A DNA stretch of 64,000 nt, from NCBI RefSeq assembly GCF_900114765.1, contig NZ_FOUD01000007.1, positions 121,511 through 185,510 of the forward strand, read 5' to 3'. The stretch's first letter is position 1. Each line of letters starts with the position of its first letter. This DNA is from Halopseudomonas pachastrellae (GTDB lineage Bacteria > Pseudomonadota > Gammaproteobacteria > Pseudomonadales > Pseudomonadaceae). This document shows, one piece after another, positions 21,955 to 32,147 of the stretch. A program made the position numbers and the translations under genes. The notes under the pieces are model-generated. The model was not told the origin of the DNA. It searched no databases and saw only the letters and a list, made by a program, of their open reading frames with translations.

Positions 21955-24521
21955 GTTCTTGCCCGCTGCAGTAGCTCCTCCAGAATACCGACCAGTTTTT
22001 TCTCATCTACCGGCTTGTCTAGCCAGGCGATAGCCGAGTCCTCCGCGGCTCCGTTGTGTAGCAGCCGCTGACCCTCCTCACAGTAAGCCGACACCACCAG
22101 AATAGGCAGCGCAGCCGTTGTTTGGTCTGCACGCAGGTCGCGTATCAGGGTCAGGCCGTGGCCGTCCTGTAGTCGCAGGTCGGTTAACAGTGCGGCGTAG
22201 GTATGCTCCTTGAGATAGCCGCGCGCTTCCAGAACGCTGTTGGCGGTTGTCGGCTCATAGCCCGACTTGCGTGCGATCAGGGCGATAAAGTCGGCGATCA
22301 TCGGGTCGTCATCCAGCACCAGGACCGCGCCAGGGGTGTCTGAGGCGTCACGCGTGGCGGCTTCGCTATCTTCCGCTTCAATCGGCAGGCGTACCCAGAA
22401 GGTAGCGCCATGCTCTGGCAGTGAACTGAACCCAACGTCACCGTTCATTTGCTGAGCTAGCTCGCGAGTAATCGCCAGACCCAGGCCTGTGCCGGCCTGC
22501 TGGCGACGATCCGAGCCATCCGCTTGGGCGAACTTATTGAATATCTGCGACTGGAAGGCCAGCGGGATGCCCTCACCCTGGTCGATGACATTGATCTGCA
22601 CCTGCTCGCCCAGCCGCTGCATGGTCACGGTAACTACGCTACCCGCTGGCGAGAACTTGATGGCATTGGAGAGATAGTTGTTGAGTATCTGATGCAGGCG
22701 CATGCTGTCCACCCGTACCCAGCAATGACAGTCCCCCTCGCGTTTCAGCGTGATGTCGCGGCTGGTGGCAAACGCCTGGTTGGCGTTCAGTGCTTCGTCT
22801 ATCAGCTCGGTCAGGGCATAGGGGCGCATGTCGAATTTCATCTTGCCTGCGGCCAGTTTCTCCATGTCGAGCAGGTCGTTGATCAGCAAATTCAGGCGCT
22901 GGCTATTGCTCTCGGCAATTTCTAGCATGCGCGCCATCGCTTCTGGCACCTCTCCGAGGGTGCCGCTATTGACGATAGCGAGGGCGCCGGAAATGGAGGT
23001 GAGGGGAGTGCGCAGCTCGTGACTGACCGTGGAGACAAACTGGCTCTTGAGCTGCTCCACGCGCTTTGCCTCGGTCAGGTCAAGCATGGTGCCGCTGACG
23101 CGCAGGGCTTTGCCCTTTTCGTCACGCTGAATAATGCCGCGCAGCAGCACCGGGATGCTTTGTCCGCCCTGGTGGGTCAGGCGGGTCTCTACCGAGAAGG
23201 TGTCTTGCTCGGATTGCATGACCTCGCGCAAGGTGCTCAGCAGTTCATGGCGAGCCTGCGGCGCGAGCACCGATTGCCAGCGGTGAAGCGAGTGCGCCTC
23301 CTCTTGGGGAGGGTAGCCGATCAATTCCCAGGCCCGGTCTGAGGCCATGAATTGCCAGCTCTGCATGTCGACGTCCCACCAGCCGTCGCTACTGCCCTGC
23401 AACGCGAGCCGTTTGCGCTCTTCGCTTTGCCTAAGCGCTTCGTTACTGGCGCGCAGCTTGCGCGTCATTTGATGGGCAATACGCTCGGCCTGCTCGCGGC
23501 GTAGTACCAGCAAAGAGGCGAGGGCGAACAGCAGCAGGGCTGCGGCCAGGCCCAATAGCAATATCCAGGGACTGGCGACAGAGCCACGTTCAAAGCTGGG
23601 GGTGCTGGCAAAGTCCAGTCGCCAGTCGCGGCCATAAAAATGCAAGTCCAGACTGCGCTGGTACAGGGCCTTCCCGCTGTCTGGGGTCAGGTCACTGTAG
23701 AGCTGGGGAAACTCCAGTCCGGCAGCGGTATCGGTGATGCGATAGCGCACGCCCGGGGTGCGTGAGCCGAGGATGCCATCGAGCAGGTCGCCCATGCGAT
23801 AGGGGCTGTAGACGAATCCGCGTAGCGCGCGTTGACGTTGCTCCGGGGTATCCACCGAGGCACCGCGATGATAGATGGGCGTGTACATGAGAATCCCAGC
23901 CTGCACCTCGCCATGGGTTTCTTGCAGCAACCGCACCGGCCCGGTAACCCGTGTCTCGCCGCTCTCGGCCGCAGCCTGCATGGCTTCACGGCGCACCGGT
24001 TCGGAAAACATGTCGTAGCCAAAGGCGGCGAGATTCCGACCTTTGAAAGGCTCCAGGTAGAGAATGGCGGTATAGAAGGGCCTAGGGCCTGGTGGATGCA
24101 CCGCAAAATCGGCAAAGCCTTCAGCGCGTACGGCGTTCTCAAAGGCGTCCAGCGTCAGCGGCGGCACCACCTGCGCATAACCCACACCGAGAATGCCGGG
24201 GTAGTTCTCGGCCAGCCGCAGGCGCTCCACCATGATGCGCCACTCGTCGCGCGATACTCGTCCGCTGGCATCCATCAGGCCGGCGGCGCCCAGCAGTATC
24301 TGCTCGTGGTGGATCATGCGCTTGCGGATCGCTAGGGCAATGTCGTTGGTCAGCAGGGTGAACTCGCGGTCGGCAGCGTCGTGCTCGCGTTTATTCTGAT
24401 ACTGCCAGACCAGCACGGTGGCAAGCAGCACGATCGCGGCAACACACCAGGCAATGGTGTTCTTGCGGCTGATAATGGCGCGTCCTGGGGTGAGCGAGTA
24501 GGGGGAAGAGGGCGATGGCAT
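21939..24521 (-). CDS. CHASE-domain hybrid sensor histidine kinase / response regulator
   Basis: An 860-residue inner-membrane sensor kinase. Two transmembrane helices (about residues 20-40 and 325-348) bracket a periplasmic CHASE sensor domain (RLAENYPGILGVGYAQVVPP, and PTFERGSV-like end). A PAS domain follows, then HisKA with the H-box VSTVSHELRTPLTSISGALA, HATPase with NYLSNAIKFSPAG and GTGLGLAI, and a C-terminal receiver with the acidic pocket LVLDDDP and phospho-acceptor Asp in LLTDLRLQDG. The start MPSPSSPYS at 24521 keeps a short cytoplasmic tail before helix 1; the frame is open 45 codons further upstream. No cognate regulator is adjacent; ligand unknown. Confidence 0.88.
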   Translation of the reverse strand: MPSPSSPYSLTPGRAIISRKNTIAWCVAAIVLLATVLVWQYQNKREHDAADREFTLLTNDIALAIRKRMIHHEQILLGAAGLMDASGRVSRDEWRIMVERLRLAENYPGILGVGYAQVVPPLTLDAFENAVRAEGFADFAVHPPGPRPFYTAILYLEPFKGRNLAAFGYDMFSEPVRREAMQAAAESGETRVTGPVRLLQETHGEVQAGILMYTPIYHRGASVDTPEQRQRALRGFVYSPYRMGDLLDGILGSRTPGVRYRITDTAAGLEFPQLYSDLTPDSGKALYQRSLDLHFYGRDWRLDFASTPSFERGSVASPWILLLGLAAALLLFALASLLVLRREQAERIAHQMTRKLRASNEALRQSEERKRLALQGSSDGWWDVDMQSWQFMASDRAWELIGYPPQEEAHSLHRWQSVLAPQARHELLSTLREVMQSEQDTFSVETRLTHQGGQSIPVLLRGIIQRDEKGKALRVSGTMLDLTEAKRVEQLKSQFVSTVSHELRTPLTSISGALAIVNSGTLGEVPEAMARMLEIAESNSQRLNLLINDLLDMEKLAAGKMKFDMRPYALTELIDEALNANQAFATSRDITLKREGDCHCWVRVDSMRLHQILNNYLSNAIKFSPAGSVVTVTMQRLGEQVQINVIDQGEGIPLAFQSQIFNKFAQADGSDRRQQAGTGLGLAITRELAQQMNGDVGFSSLPEHGATFWVRLPIEAEDSEAATRDASDTPGAVLVLDDDPMIADFIALIARKSGYEPTTANSVLEARGYLKEHTYAALLTDLRLQDGHGLTLIRDLRADQTTAALPILVVSAYCEEGQRLLHNGAAEDSAIAWLDKPVDEKKLVGILEELLQRARTAATR

Positions 24522-24604
24522 CGGTATAGCGGCGTCTTTGGCTGGCTGGCAGAGTCTAGTCCCTATGATAGTTGCCTGTCGCGCCCTGTGCAGTAGATTC
24601 TTCT

Positions 24605-25018
24605 CAAGGTTGTTTGGTTGGTGCCGAGGCGTTGCTGCGCTGGGATCATCCCACACGAGGACTGCTGGGACCTGACGTCTTTATCGAAGTGGCAGAGCAA
24701 TCAGGGTTAATTACCAGCATCGGCGAGTGGGTGCTGATACAGGCATGCCAACAGGCTGCGGCCTGGCCGGGGCTGCGCGTATCGATGAATCTGTCCGTGG
24801 TGCAGTTTCATCTGGAAGACTCAGAGCGGTTTATGCAGCGCCTGCAAAACCTCAAGGGGCTCGGAGTGCAGTTGGCGATAGATGACTTTGGCACTGGCTA
24901 CTCAAACCTGGCATATCTGCAGCGTTTCCAGGTCGACAAGCTCAAGATCGACAAATTCTTTGTCACCGACTTGAGCAGCAACGACCAGAACCTGGCCATC
25001 GTTGTGGTACGTAAGATG
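24605..25018 (+). pseudogene. Truncated, internally deleted EAL-domain (c-di-GMP phosphodiesterase) relic
   Basis: The frame reads an EAL domain from CLVGAEALLRWDHPTRG through FIEVAEQSGLITSIGEWVL and LAIDDFGTGYSNLAYLQRF to KIDKFFVTDLSSNDQNLAIV. The N-terminal regions that normally precede EAL are missing, the LEITES segment between NLSVVQF and LEDSERFMQRL is deleted (a join of roughly 30 residues in a normal domain), and the end carrying the AEGVE and QGY motifs is gone, replaced by unrelated codons ending at 25054. The remnant lacks residues needed for catalysis. It diverges from the kinase gene, and no start codon with a ribosome-binding site precedes it. Confidence 0.8.
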
Positions 25019-25059
25019 GTCTGCATCGAGCGGTATCGGTATGGGTTCGCATAATATAT

Positions 25060-25547
25060 ATTATGTTAAATAAGGTGTATTGCGATTATGCAGGTCTGCC
25101 AAGCGCCGCCCCCTGTCTGTTTCTTCGCACACAACTCGTCACGCCACGCCTGACTCTGCTTTGCGCCTTGTCGGTTTCAACCGTCCGCCTTTGTCGGCAT
25201 TGGCTGTTCTGCTGGATGGTTGCAGCTGCGCCGTTATGTCCTGGTCAACCAGAGCCAGGGTTTCTCCGCTCCGTCTCGGCGAACCTGCCAAAGGCCCTGA
25301 CCCGCACCTAGCGTTGCGTGCCGCTTTGAAATGGTCGATTCCCGGCCCAATATATCGCACTGGGCCAGCATGCTGCGCAGGTACTGAATGGCGTTGCCGC
25401 TGTTGTTCATGCTGGAACTGGAGTTCGGCTCCCACTCCAGCGAGGTGATCTTCAGGTGGTCTGTTGCGCATTACTGTAGCTGCTCAGGCTACACAGCAAG
25501 GTGGATGCAAGGAGGATGGTCGGCAGTGGCTGGTAATGTGGCTTCAT
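25060..25547 (-). pseudogene. Frameshifted relic of a small secreted protein
   Basis: On the minus strand an ATG at 25547 begins a clear signal peptide (MKPHYQPLPTILLASTLLCS, cleavage near SNA) that stops after 31 residues. One base out of phase at about 25459 the text continues plausibly (LKITSLEWEPNSSSSMNN then AIQYLRSMLAQCDILGRE) down to about 25330. Further protein-like stretches appear in another phase (SQAWRDELCAKKQTGGGAWQ near 25110). I read this as one exported protein broken by several indels. The family is not recognised. The alternative is chance open text in GC-rich DNA, although the signal peptide argues against it. Confidence 0.4.
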
Positions 25548-25623
25548 GGCAGTCCTGCTTGCGGTCGAACGTTTGACTCAATTGCAGCATAGCAGCCCGC
25601 AGCCTTGTTATTGGCAGGCGTGC

Positions 25624-26502
25624 TCAGTCATGCCCCAGCAGCGCCTGGCGGAGCCAACTGGCTGCCGGCCCAAGGGGCTGATGTCTGGACCAGATGACCT
25701 CCAGGGCTTGCTGGCGTGGCCAGCCGGGCACCTGAAGTTCGCTCAACCGGCCCGCGCCATAATTGTCCACCAGCCAGCGCGGCAGGCTGGCCCAGCCAAA
25801 GCCGAGCACGGCCAGATCCAGCAAAATCAGGTAGTTGGGCGCGATCCAGCTGCGTTCGGTGGCGTCTGGCAAGTCGTCTGTCGGCTGGCGTTTGCCCTTC
25901 AGTGTATTGAGGCGCAGGGCGCGGTGCTGTACGAGCTGGTCCAGCTCTACCCTCTCCCGCCCAGCCAGTGGATGACTATTGCCGACAAAAACCGCAAACT
26001 CGGCGCGCTCCGCTACGGTGGCGCGGCCGATTTCCGGTGGGTGCGCGCCGGCAACAGGCAGCAACCCCAAGGTGCCTCGTCCGCTGCTGATCAGGTCGAT
26101 GATGTCGTCATGCTCGGCGAAGATGCACTCGAATTCCAGCTCCGGAAAGCGCGTTGCCAGCTCATTCAGACGCGCACTGTAATGGGCTGATTGATAGGCG
26201 TCGGACAGCACCAGGGTAACCCGTGGTTCCAGGCCAGCCGATAGCGCATACGCCGCTTGCTGCAGTTGCTCTGTGGCGCCCAGTACGGCATTGGCGTGGT
26301 GTAGCAACCCCTGCCCTGCTTCGCTCAATACCGGTGATTTGGCGCTGCGGTCAAACAGCGTAACGCCGAGATCAATTTCCAGCCGCGCGATGGCTTCGCT
26401 TATGGTGGACTGGCTTTTACCCAGGCGCCGAGCGGCGGCGCTGAAACTGCCGAGACTGGCGGCCTGGGCAAAGGCTTCCAGGGATTCGGGTGAGATTCTC
26501 AT
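25624..26502 (-). CDS. LysR-family transcriptional regulator
   Basis: A 292-residue LysR regulator with the N-terminal winged helix (LEAFAQAASLGSFSAAARRL, then SQSTISEAIARLEIDLG and LFDRSAKSP) and a C-terminal periplasmic-binding-like effector domain. It diverges from the PACE transporter gene 84 nt away, with a perfect T-N11-A type palindrome in the gap; this layout suggests it regulates the transporter in response to the exported compound. Effector unknown. Confidence 0.92.
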   Translation of the reverse strand: MRISPESLEAFAQAASLGSFSAAARRLGKSQSTISEAIARLEIDLGVTLFDRSAKSPVLSEAGQGLLHHANAVLGATEQLQQAAYALSAGLEPRVTLVLSDAYQSAHYSARLNELATRFPELEFECIFAEHDDIIDLISSGRGTLGLLPVAGAHPPEIGRATVAERAEFAVFVGNSHPLAGRERVELDQLVQHRALRLNTLKGKRQPTDDLPDATERSWIAPNYLILLDLAVLGFGWASLPRWLVDNYGAGRLSELQVPGWPRQQALEVIWSRHQPLGPAASWLRQALLGHD

Positions 26503-26528
26503 ATCGGTTTAGCCGATGGTTGTTAATT

Positions 26529-26545
26529 TCTATCTGCAGGATAGA
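26529..26545. promoter_or_regulatory. LysR-type operator between the LysR gene and the PACE gene
   Basis: TCTATC-TGCAG-GATAGA is a perfect 6-bp inverted repeat with a 5-nt spacer and contains the T-N11-A pattern of LysR boxes. A second short repeat, ATCGG-TTTAG-CCGAT, lies at 26503-26517 directly before the LysR start. Confidence 0.6.
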
Positions 26546-26586
26546 CCGTAGAAAATACGCCTGTCGATTGGATCGGAGTAATTTTC

Positions 26587-27045
26587 ATGAGTACGGCTGT
26601 GGTGGTGCCTCGCAAATCCTTGTTTGAGCGTGTGCTGCATGCGTTGTTGTTCGAGGGGCTGGCGGTGCTGCTGTTCTCTCCCTTGGTGGCGCTGGTCAGC
26701 GGCAAGTCGCTGGCGCACAGCGGGGCGTTGACACTGATGATGTCCTTTGTCGCGGTGCTTTGGAATATGGCATTCAGTGCCGGATTTGAGTCGCTGGAAC
26801 GCAGACGCGGCTGGCGCCGCACGCTGCGTCTGCGGCTGGCACACGCCTGCCTGTTTGAGCTCGGCCTGATTGCCGCGCTGGTGCCGATGATCGCCTGGTG
26901 GATGCAGGTTGATCTGTTGCAGGCGTTGCTGCTGGATATCGGGCTGGTGCTGTTGTTTCTGCCCTACACCCTGATGTTCAACTGGCTGTATGACCGGTAT
27001 CGCCCACAAGTGGTGGCGTGCTGGCGGGCGCGCCCGGCCAACTAA
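26587..27045 (+). CDS. PACE-family multidrug efflux transporter
   Basis: A 152-residue protein with four transmembrane helices in two tandem bacterial transmembrane pair units (ALLFEGLAVLLFSPLVALV ... WNMAFSAGFESLERR; AHACLFELGLIAALVPMIAW ... LPYTLMFNWLYDRYR). The conserved E in the first helix, WN and W-x-x-N-x-x-Y-D motifs are those of the proteobacterial antimicrobial compound efflux family (AceI-like), known to export chlorhexidine and short polyamines. A GGAG ribosome-binding site precedes the ATG. Its divergent LysR neighbour is the probable regulator. Confidence 0.9.
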   Translation: MSTAVVVPRKSLFERVLHALLFEGLAVLLFSPLVALVSGKSLAHSGALTLMMSFVAVLWNMAFSAGFESLERRRGWRRTLRLRLAHACLFELGLIAALVPMIAWWMQVDLLQALLLDIGLVLLFLPYTLMFNWLYDRYRPQVVACWRARPAN

Positions 27046-27285
27046 GCCGGGCGGTTACCAGATTAGATCATTGTGCTGCCTCGAGCGCCTGCAGAGCCTG
27101 CTGGCTGAGCCCTAGCGGCATAGCGCACAGGGTGGCACTGACTACTAACGGGCATTTGCCAAGCATGGATCGACCCGGATTGATGGCGTTGCTGTGCGTA
27201 TCATTCACTGTACCAATCACGGTTGACGCTTGCCCTGCAGGTTGACGTTAATGCGTCATTGATCGCACAACAACAAGGATTACCC

Positions 27286-28254
27286 ATGTACAGCGTTGAC
27301 GACATTCAGCTGGAGCATCGCCTGATTGACGGCGTAAACACGCGTATTGCCAGTGTTGGCGAGGGGCCGGTGGCGCTGCTTATTCATGGCTGGCCCGAGT
27401 GCTGGTACTCATGGCGCCCGCAGATGGTGGCGTTGGCCAACGCCGGGTTTCGCGCTGTAGCCCCAGATATGCCGGGGTTTGGCGAAACAGATGCCCTACC
27501 CCAGATTGGGGACTACAACGCCAAACGTATCGCCGCTTTTATGCAGGCGTTGGTGGGGCATACCAACAAGGGCAAACCGGTACTGTTGATCGGCCATGAC
27601 TGGGGCGCGATCAACTGCTGGCAGTTTGTACAGCTGCACCCGGAGCTGGTTGAGCGTCTGGTGATCATGAGTGTGCCACTGCGCCCGGTTGCTGATGTTC
27701 CGCCCATCGAGTTTCTGCGTGGCTACTTTGCCGACAACTTCTTCTATCAGGTCTATTTTCAGGAGCCGGGTGTGGCGGAGGCAGAGTTTGATGCAGACCC
27801 CGAGGGGATCTTGCGCGCACTCTACTGCTCACCGGACACGCCGCGTCATCCGCCCGTGCTGGGCAAGGCGCTATCTGAGGGTGGCGGTTGGATCGGGCGC
27901 CTGGGTGTGCCCAAGGTACAGCCAGGCTGGTTGAGCAACGAGATGCTGGCCTATTACCTGGATGCCTATCGGCACAGCGGATTTGCCGGGGGGATCAATT
28001 ACTACCGGAATCTGGATGAGAACTGGCGGCAACTTTTGCCACTGCGCGATACCGTCATCCAATGCCCAGTGCTGTTTTTAGCCGGCAGCGATGACAGCGT
28101 CATCCAGGGCGCCGGGGAGGCGACCTTACGCAAGATGATGGGGGCTCGTGTGCCCCAGCTACAGATCGCGTTATACCCAGGAATCGGTCACTGGCTGCAG
28201 AACGAGGCGGCCGAGCAGGTCAACGTTGACCTGCTGGCCTTTGGCACGGCCTGA
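27286..28254 (+). CDS. Alpha/beta hydrolase, epoxide hydrolase-like
   Basis: A 322-residue alpha/beta hydrolase. The oxyanion motif LIHGWPECWYSWRPQM (about residue 35), the nucleophile elbow GHDWGA with Asp (about residue 104), an acidic loop AGSDDSVIQ and the catalytic His in YPGIGHWLQNE match the epoxide hydrolase/haloacetate dehalogenase branch, in which Asp rather than Ser attacks the substrate. The start ATG 27286 follows AAGGAT; the frame also reads 21 codons upstream. It stands alone between the PACE gene and cyoE. Epoxide hydrolase is the more likely activity, but dehalogenase is not excluded. Confidence 0.85.
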   Translation: MYSVDDIQLEHRLIDGVNTRIASVGEGPVALLIHGWPECWYSWRPQMVALANAGFRAVAPDMPGFGETDALPQIGDYNAKRIAAFMQALVGHTNKGKPVLLIGHDWGAINCWQFVQLHPELVERLVIMSVPLRPVADVPPIEFLRGYFADNFFYQVYFQEPGVAEAEFDADPEGILRALYCSPDTPRHPPVLGKALSEGGGWIGRLGVPKVQPGWLSNEMLAYYLDAYRHSGFAGGINYYRNLDENWRQLLPLRDTVIQCPVLFLAGSDDSVIQGAGEATLRKMMGARVPQLQIALYPGIGHWLQNEAAEQVNVDLLAFGTA

Positions 28255-28263
28255 CTCGAATAG

Positions 28264-28288
28264 CCTTAGCCCCGGGCCGGGGCTAGGG
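28264..28288. terminator. GC-rich hairpin between convergent hydrolase and cyoE genes
   Basis: CCTTAGCCCC (28264-28273) pairs with GGGGCTAGGG (28279-28288) with one G-T pair and a 5-nt loop. It lacks a T-run but sits exactly between two convergent 3' ends. Confidence 0.45.
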
Positions 28289-28290
28289 CA

Positions 28291-29181
28291 TTAAAGACCG
28301 GTAAACAGCAGTGGCGTGGATACCGTTTGAAAGTCGATCGACATCATCAGGCTCAGCGCTGTAATGGCGATGATCGAGAAGCCAAACAGTTTGCGTGCCC
28401 AAACGCGGTCGTCTACTTCCTCGCGGTAGCCGGACAGCGCAATCAAGAGCCACCAGATACTGACCAGCAGCGCGATGACCAGATAGCCGTAACCGGCAAA
28501 GCCCGACAACGTCAGCATCAGCGCCGCGGCCGCAAAGGCCAGGATGTACCAGACGATGTGCTGTTTGGTCACCCGAATGCCCTCTTTCACCGGCAGCACC
28601 GGAATACCGGCTGCGCTGTAATCATCAAAGCGGAAGATCGCAATCGCGTACGAGTGCGGCATCTGCCACAGACAGAAGATCAGCAGCAACAGCGCGGCGC
28701 CGGTATCGAACTGTCCGGTCACGGCGCAGTAGCCCACCACCGGAGGCATGGCGCCTGACAGGCTGCCGACCAGCGTGCCGTAGACCGAACGGCGCTTCAT
28801 CCAGAGGCTGTACACGCCCACGTAGATAAAGAAGCCGAAGGCCGCCAGCGCCGTGGCCACCGGCGTGGTGTACCACCACAGCAGGCCAAAGCCTGCCAGG
28901 CCAAGTACCACACCGTGCGCCAATGCCGCCAGTAGCGAAATCTGCCCGGTGACCAGCACCCTGCCCCGCGTGCGCTCCATATGACGATCAATGTCGCGGT
29001 CGATGCAGTTGTTCATCACGCAGCCGCTGGCAACCACCAGCGACAACCCGGTCACGGTAGCCAGCAGCAGACCGAGATCGATCTGCCCCTGGGCGGCGAG
29101 GAAATATCCCCCCGCCACCGCAATCAAGTTGCCGAAGATGATGCCGGGCTTGGTGACCAGCAGGTAGCGTTTGAGTTTCAC
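28291..29181 (-). CDS. cyoE: Protoheme IX farnesyltransferase (heme O synthase)
   Basis: CyoE attaches a farnesyl group to haem B to make haem O for the cytochrome bo oxidase. The 296-residue UbiA-family protein has about nine transmembrane helices, the first Asp-rich motif [18 protein letters not shown] near residue 60 and a second near [13 protein letters not shown]. It closes the cyoABCDE operon and overlaps cyoD by 4 nt. Confidence 0.96.
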   Translation of the reverse strand: MKLKRYLLVTKPGIIFGNLIAVAGGYFLAAQGQIDLGLLLATVTGLSLVVASGCVMNNCIDRDIDRHMERTRGRVLVTGQISLLAALAHGVVLGLAGFGLLWWYTTPVATALAAFGFFIYVGVYSLWMKRRSVYGTLVGSLSGAMPPVVGYCAVTGQFDTGAALLLLIFCLWQMPHSYAIAIFRFDDYSAAGIPVLPVKEGIRVTKQHIVWYILAFAAAALMLTLSGFAGYGYLVIALLVSIWWLLIALSGYREEVDDRVWARKLFGFSIIAITALSLMMSIDFQTVSTPLLFTGL

Positions 29182-29516
29182 TGGAACATCCAGGGCATCA
29201 TCAGCATGTCGGCGTTGACCATGATCCAGATGGCCAGACCAACCAGCATGACGATGATCAGTACGGTGAACAGGAAGGCCACCAGATTCCAGCGGCCCTC
29301 AGACGAGGTGTTCATGTGCAGGAAGCACACCAGATGCACCACGACCTGAATCACACCCATGGTCAGCATGCTGATCAGGTTGACGCTCTGGCTGAACTGC
29401 CCGCTCATCACCATCCCGAACGGGATGGCAGTGAGGATCACTGACAGGATGAAACCGATAGCGTAAGAGCCGTAGCTGCCGTGGCCGGCGCCGGCGTCGG
29501 AATGCGCATGACTCAT
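29178..29516 (-). CDS. cyoD: Cytochrome bo(3) ubiquinol oxidase subunit IV
   Basis: A 112-residue three-helix membrane protein matching CyoD ([32 protein letters not shown]). The start ATG 29516 overlaps the TGA of cyoC by one base; an upstream in-frame ATG at 29597 lies inside cyoC. Confidence 0.94.
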   Translation of the reverse strand: MSHAHSDAGAGHGSYGSYAIGFILSVILTAIPFGMVMSGQFSQSVNLISMLTMGVIQVVVHLVCFLHMNTSSEGRWNLVAFLFTVLIIVMLVGLAIWIMVNADMLMMPWMFQ

Positions 29517-30133
29517 CAGATAGTCCCCATCAGATAGACAATGGTGAACACGCAGATCCAGACGATGTCCAGGAAGTGCCAGAACAGGCTCAGGCACATC
29601 AGGCGTGTGTTGTTACGATCGGTCAGACCGCGTTTGCTGACCTGCAGCATCATGATGACCATCCACACCAGGCCAGCCGTCACGTGTAGACCGTGCATGC
29701 CGACCAGGGTGAAGAAGGACGACAGGAAGGCGCTCTTGTCCGGGCCAAAGCCTTCAGCGATCAGGTGATGGAACTCGTTGAGTTCCATCCCGATAAAGCC
29801 TGCGCCCAGCACAAAGGTCGCGGCCAGCCAGGCCAGTGTCTGGCCCTTGAAGCCGCGGTGCGCCGCGATCATGGCAAAGCCGTAGGTGCAGCTACTGACC
29901 AGCAGCAGCGCGGTTTCACCCAGCACATAGGGCAGCTCGAAGATGTCCTTGCCGCTGGGGCCGCCGGCCGTGTGGTTGACCAGCACGGCGTAGGTGGCGA
30001 ACACGCAGGCGAACAAAATGCAGTCGGTCATCAGGTACAGCCAGAAGCCGAATACGGTGTTGCCGCCAGTGTCGTGGTGCTCGTGGTCGTCATGCGCCAC
30101 GGCGTGGTTGGAGTGCATTACAGTACTCGACAT
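29516..30133 (-). CDS. cyoC: Cytochrome bo(3) ubiquinol oxidase subunit III
   Basis: A 205-residue five-helix subunit III ([58 protein letters not shown]). I start it at ATG 30133 ([12 protein letters not shown]), one base after the cyoB stop; the in-frame ATG six codons upstream is inside cyoB. The N-terminus is His/Asp-rich. Confidence 0.95.
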   Translation of the reverse strand: MSSTVMHSNHAVAHDDHEHHDTGGNTVFGFWLYLMTDCILFACVFATYAVLVNHTAGGPSGKDIFELPYVLGETALLLVSSCTYGFAMIAAHRGFKGQTLAWLAATFVLGAGFIGMELNEFHHLIAEGFGPDKSAFLSSFFTLVGMHGLHVTAGLVWMVIMMLQVSKRGLTDRNNTRLMCLSLFWHFLDIVWICVFTIVYLMGTI

Positions 30134-30134
30134 G

Positions 30135-32147
30135 TCAGATCTGCTCCGCAACGGGTTGAGTGTTCAGCGCCTGACGCGGCGCCTCAAAGTTGGCGTGATG
30201 CAGGTTCTCGATGCGCTCTACTTCGTCAGGCTGCACGTAGTAGTCGACGTCTTCGTTGTAGCTGCGCGCGATGAAGGTAGCGATCATGCCGATGAAGCTG
30301 ACCGCGCCCAGCCACCAGATGTGCCACACCAGCGCAAAACCGAATACCGCACCCAGCAGACCGATAATCAGGCCGGCCGAGGTGTTCTTCGGCATGTGGA
30401 TCGGCGCGTAATGATCAGGGCGCAGGTAGGCTTCGCCACGTTCTTTCATGTCCTGGAAGGCATCCAGCGCACGTACGGTCGGCGTAACGGCGAAGTTGTA
30501 GAACGGCGGCGGCGAACTGGTCGACCATTCCAGGGTACGACCACCCCAGGGGTCACCGGTCACGTCACGCAGCGACTCACGGTTACGCAGGCTGACCACC
30601 AACTGAGCCAGCTGGAACAGAATCCCGCAAAGAATCAGCGCTGCGCCGAAGAAGGCCACGATCAGGTATGGCTGCCACATCGGGTTGTCGTAGTGGTTCA
30701 GACGGCGCGTCATGCCCATGAAGCCCAGCACATAGAGCGGCATGAAGGCGACGAAGAAGCCGGTGATCCAGCACCAGAAGGCGCCCTTGCCCAGACGCTC
30801 GTCCAGCTTGAAGCCGAAGGCTTTCGGGAACCAGAAGGTGAAGCCAGCCAGATAGCCGAACACTGCGCCACCGATGATGGTGTTGTGGAAGTGAGCAATC
30901 AGGAACAGGCTGTTGTGCAGCACGTAGTCCGCACCCGGTACGGCCAGCAGAACGCCGGTCATGCCGCCCACGGTGAAGGTCACCATAAAGCCCAGGGTCC
31001 ACAGCACCGGTGTGGTGAACTGCACGCGGCCGCGGAACATGGTGAACAGCCAGCTGAACAGTTTTACCCCGGTCGGCACCGCGATAACCATGGTCGCTAC
31101 ACCGAAGAAGGCATTGACGTTGGCACCCGAGCCCATAGTGAAGAAGTGGTGCAGCCAGACCACAAAGCCGAGCACGGTGATCGCCCCGCTGGCCCAGATC
31201 ATTGAGGTGTAGCCGAACAGCTTCTTGCCGGAGAAGGTCGAGATCACTTCAGAGAAGATACCGAACGCCGGCAGAATGAGGATGTACACCTCGGGGTGAC
31301 CCCAGGCCCAGAACAGGTTGATGTACATCATGGCGTTGCCGCCAAGCTCGTTAGTGAAAAAGTGCATGTCCAGATAGCGGTCCAGACTCAGCAGGCCCAG
31401 CGTGGCGGTCAGAATCGGGAAGGACGCGACAATCAGTACGTTGGTGAAGGTACAGGCCCAGGTGAAGACCGGTATTTTCATCCAGCTCATGCCAGGTGCG
31501 CGCATCTTGAACACGGTCACCAGGAAGTTCACGCCGGTCAGCAGCGTCCCTAGCCCCGATAACTGCAACGCCCAGATGTAATAGTCGACCCCCACGCCCG
31601 GGCTGTAGCCCAGCTCTGCCAGCGGCGGGTAAGCAACCCAACCGGTCCGTGCGAACTCCCCTACCCCCAGCGATACGTTGACCAGAATCGCACCGGCCAC
31701 AAACAGCCAGAAGCTGAGCGAGTTAAGGAACGGGAAGGCAACGTCACGGGCGCCAATCTGCAGCGGCACCGCGATGTTCATCAGGCCAACCATAAACGGC
31801 ATGGCCATGAAGATGATCATGATCACACCGTGCGCGGTGAAGATCTGGTCATAGTGCTCGGGCGGCAGGTAGCCCTGCGAAGCGCCTTCGGCAATGGCCA
31901 GCTGGCCGCGCATCATGATGGCGTCGGCAAAGCCGCGCAGCAGCATGATCAGGGCAACCAGAATGTACATCACACCGATTTTCTTGTGGTCAACCGAAGT
32001 CAGCCACTCGGTCCACAGGTAGCCCCACTTGCGGCAGTAGGTGATGGCGCCAAAGATCCCCAGACCGGCAAGCGCAACGACCGCCAGGGTGATCATGATA
32101 ATGGGCTCGTGGAACGGCACGGCCTCGAGTGTCAGCTTGCCAAACAT
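30135..32147 (-). CDS. cyoB: Cytochrome bo(3) ubiquinol oxidase subunit I
   Basis: The 670-residue catalytic subunit of the haem-copper ubiquinol oxidase, holding low-spin haem b, haem o3 and CuB. Hallmarks: [12 protein letters not shown] with a haem b ligand, [20 protein letters not shown] with the CuB His-Tyr site, [12 protein letters not shown] with the next two CuB His, and [16 protein letters not shown] with the haem ligands. It uses ubiquinol rather than cytochrome c because it belongs to this cyo operon with the lipoprotein subunit II. It overlaps cyoA by one base. Confidence 0.98.
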   Translation of the reverse strand: MFGKLTLEAVPFHEPIIMITLAVVALAGLGIFGAITYCRKWGYLWTEWLTSVDHKKIGVMYILVALIMLLRGFADAIMMRGQLAIAEGASQGYLPPEHYDQIFTAHGVIMIIFMAMPFMVGLMNIAVPLQIGARDVAFPFLNSLSFWLFVAGAILVNVSLGVGEFARTGWVAYPPLAELGYSPGVGVDYYIWALQLSGLGTLLTGVNFLVTVFKMRAPGMSWMKIPVFTWACTFTNVLIVASFPILTATLGLLSLDRYLDMHFFTNELGGNAMMYINLFWAWGHPEVYILILPAFGIFSEVISTFSGKKLFGYTSMIWASGAITVLGFVVWLHHFFTMGSGANVNAFFGVATMVIAVPTGVKLFSWLFTMFRGRVQFTTPVLWTLGFMVTFTVGGMTGVLLAVPGADYVLHNSLFLIAHFHNTIIGGAVFGYLAGFTFWFPKAFGFKLDERLGKGAFWCWITGFFVAFMPLYVLGFMGMTRRLNHYDNPMWQPYLIVAFFGAALILCGILFQLAQLVVSLRNRESLRDVTGDPWGGRTLEWSTSSPPPFYNFAVTPTVRALDAFQDMKERGEAYLRPDHYAPIHMPKNTSAGLIIGLLGAVFGFALVWHIWWLGAVSFIGMIATFIARSYNEDVDYYVQPDEVERIENLHHANFEAPRQALNTQPVAEQI

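Noticed and set aside
27068..27166. 32-codon minus-strand frame with a signal-peptide-like start
   Set aside because: No ribosome-binding site and too short to judge; the rest of the 240-nt gap before the hydrolase gene shows nothing else.
29994..31205. 403-codon plus-strand frame across cyoB and cyoC
   Set aside because: Antisense of the oxidase genes; His/Glu/Arg-rich text with no domain pattern.
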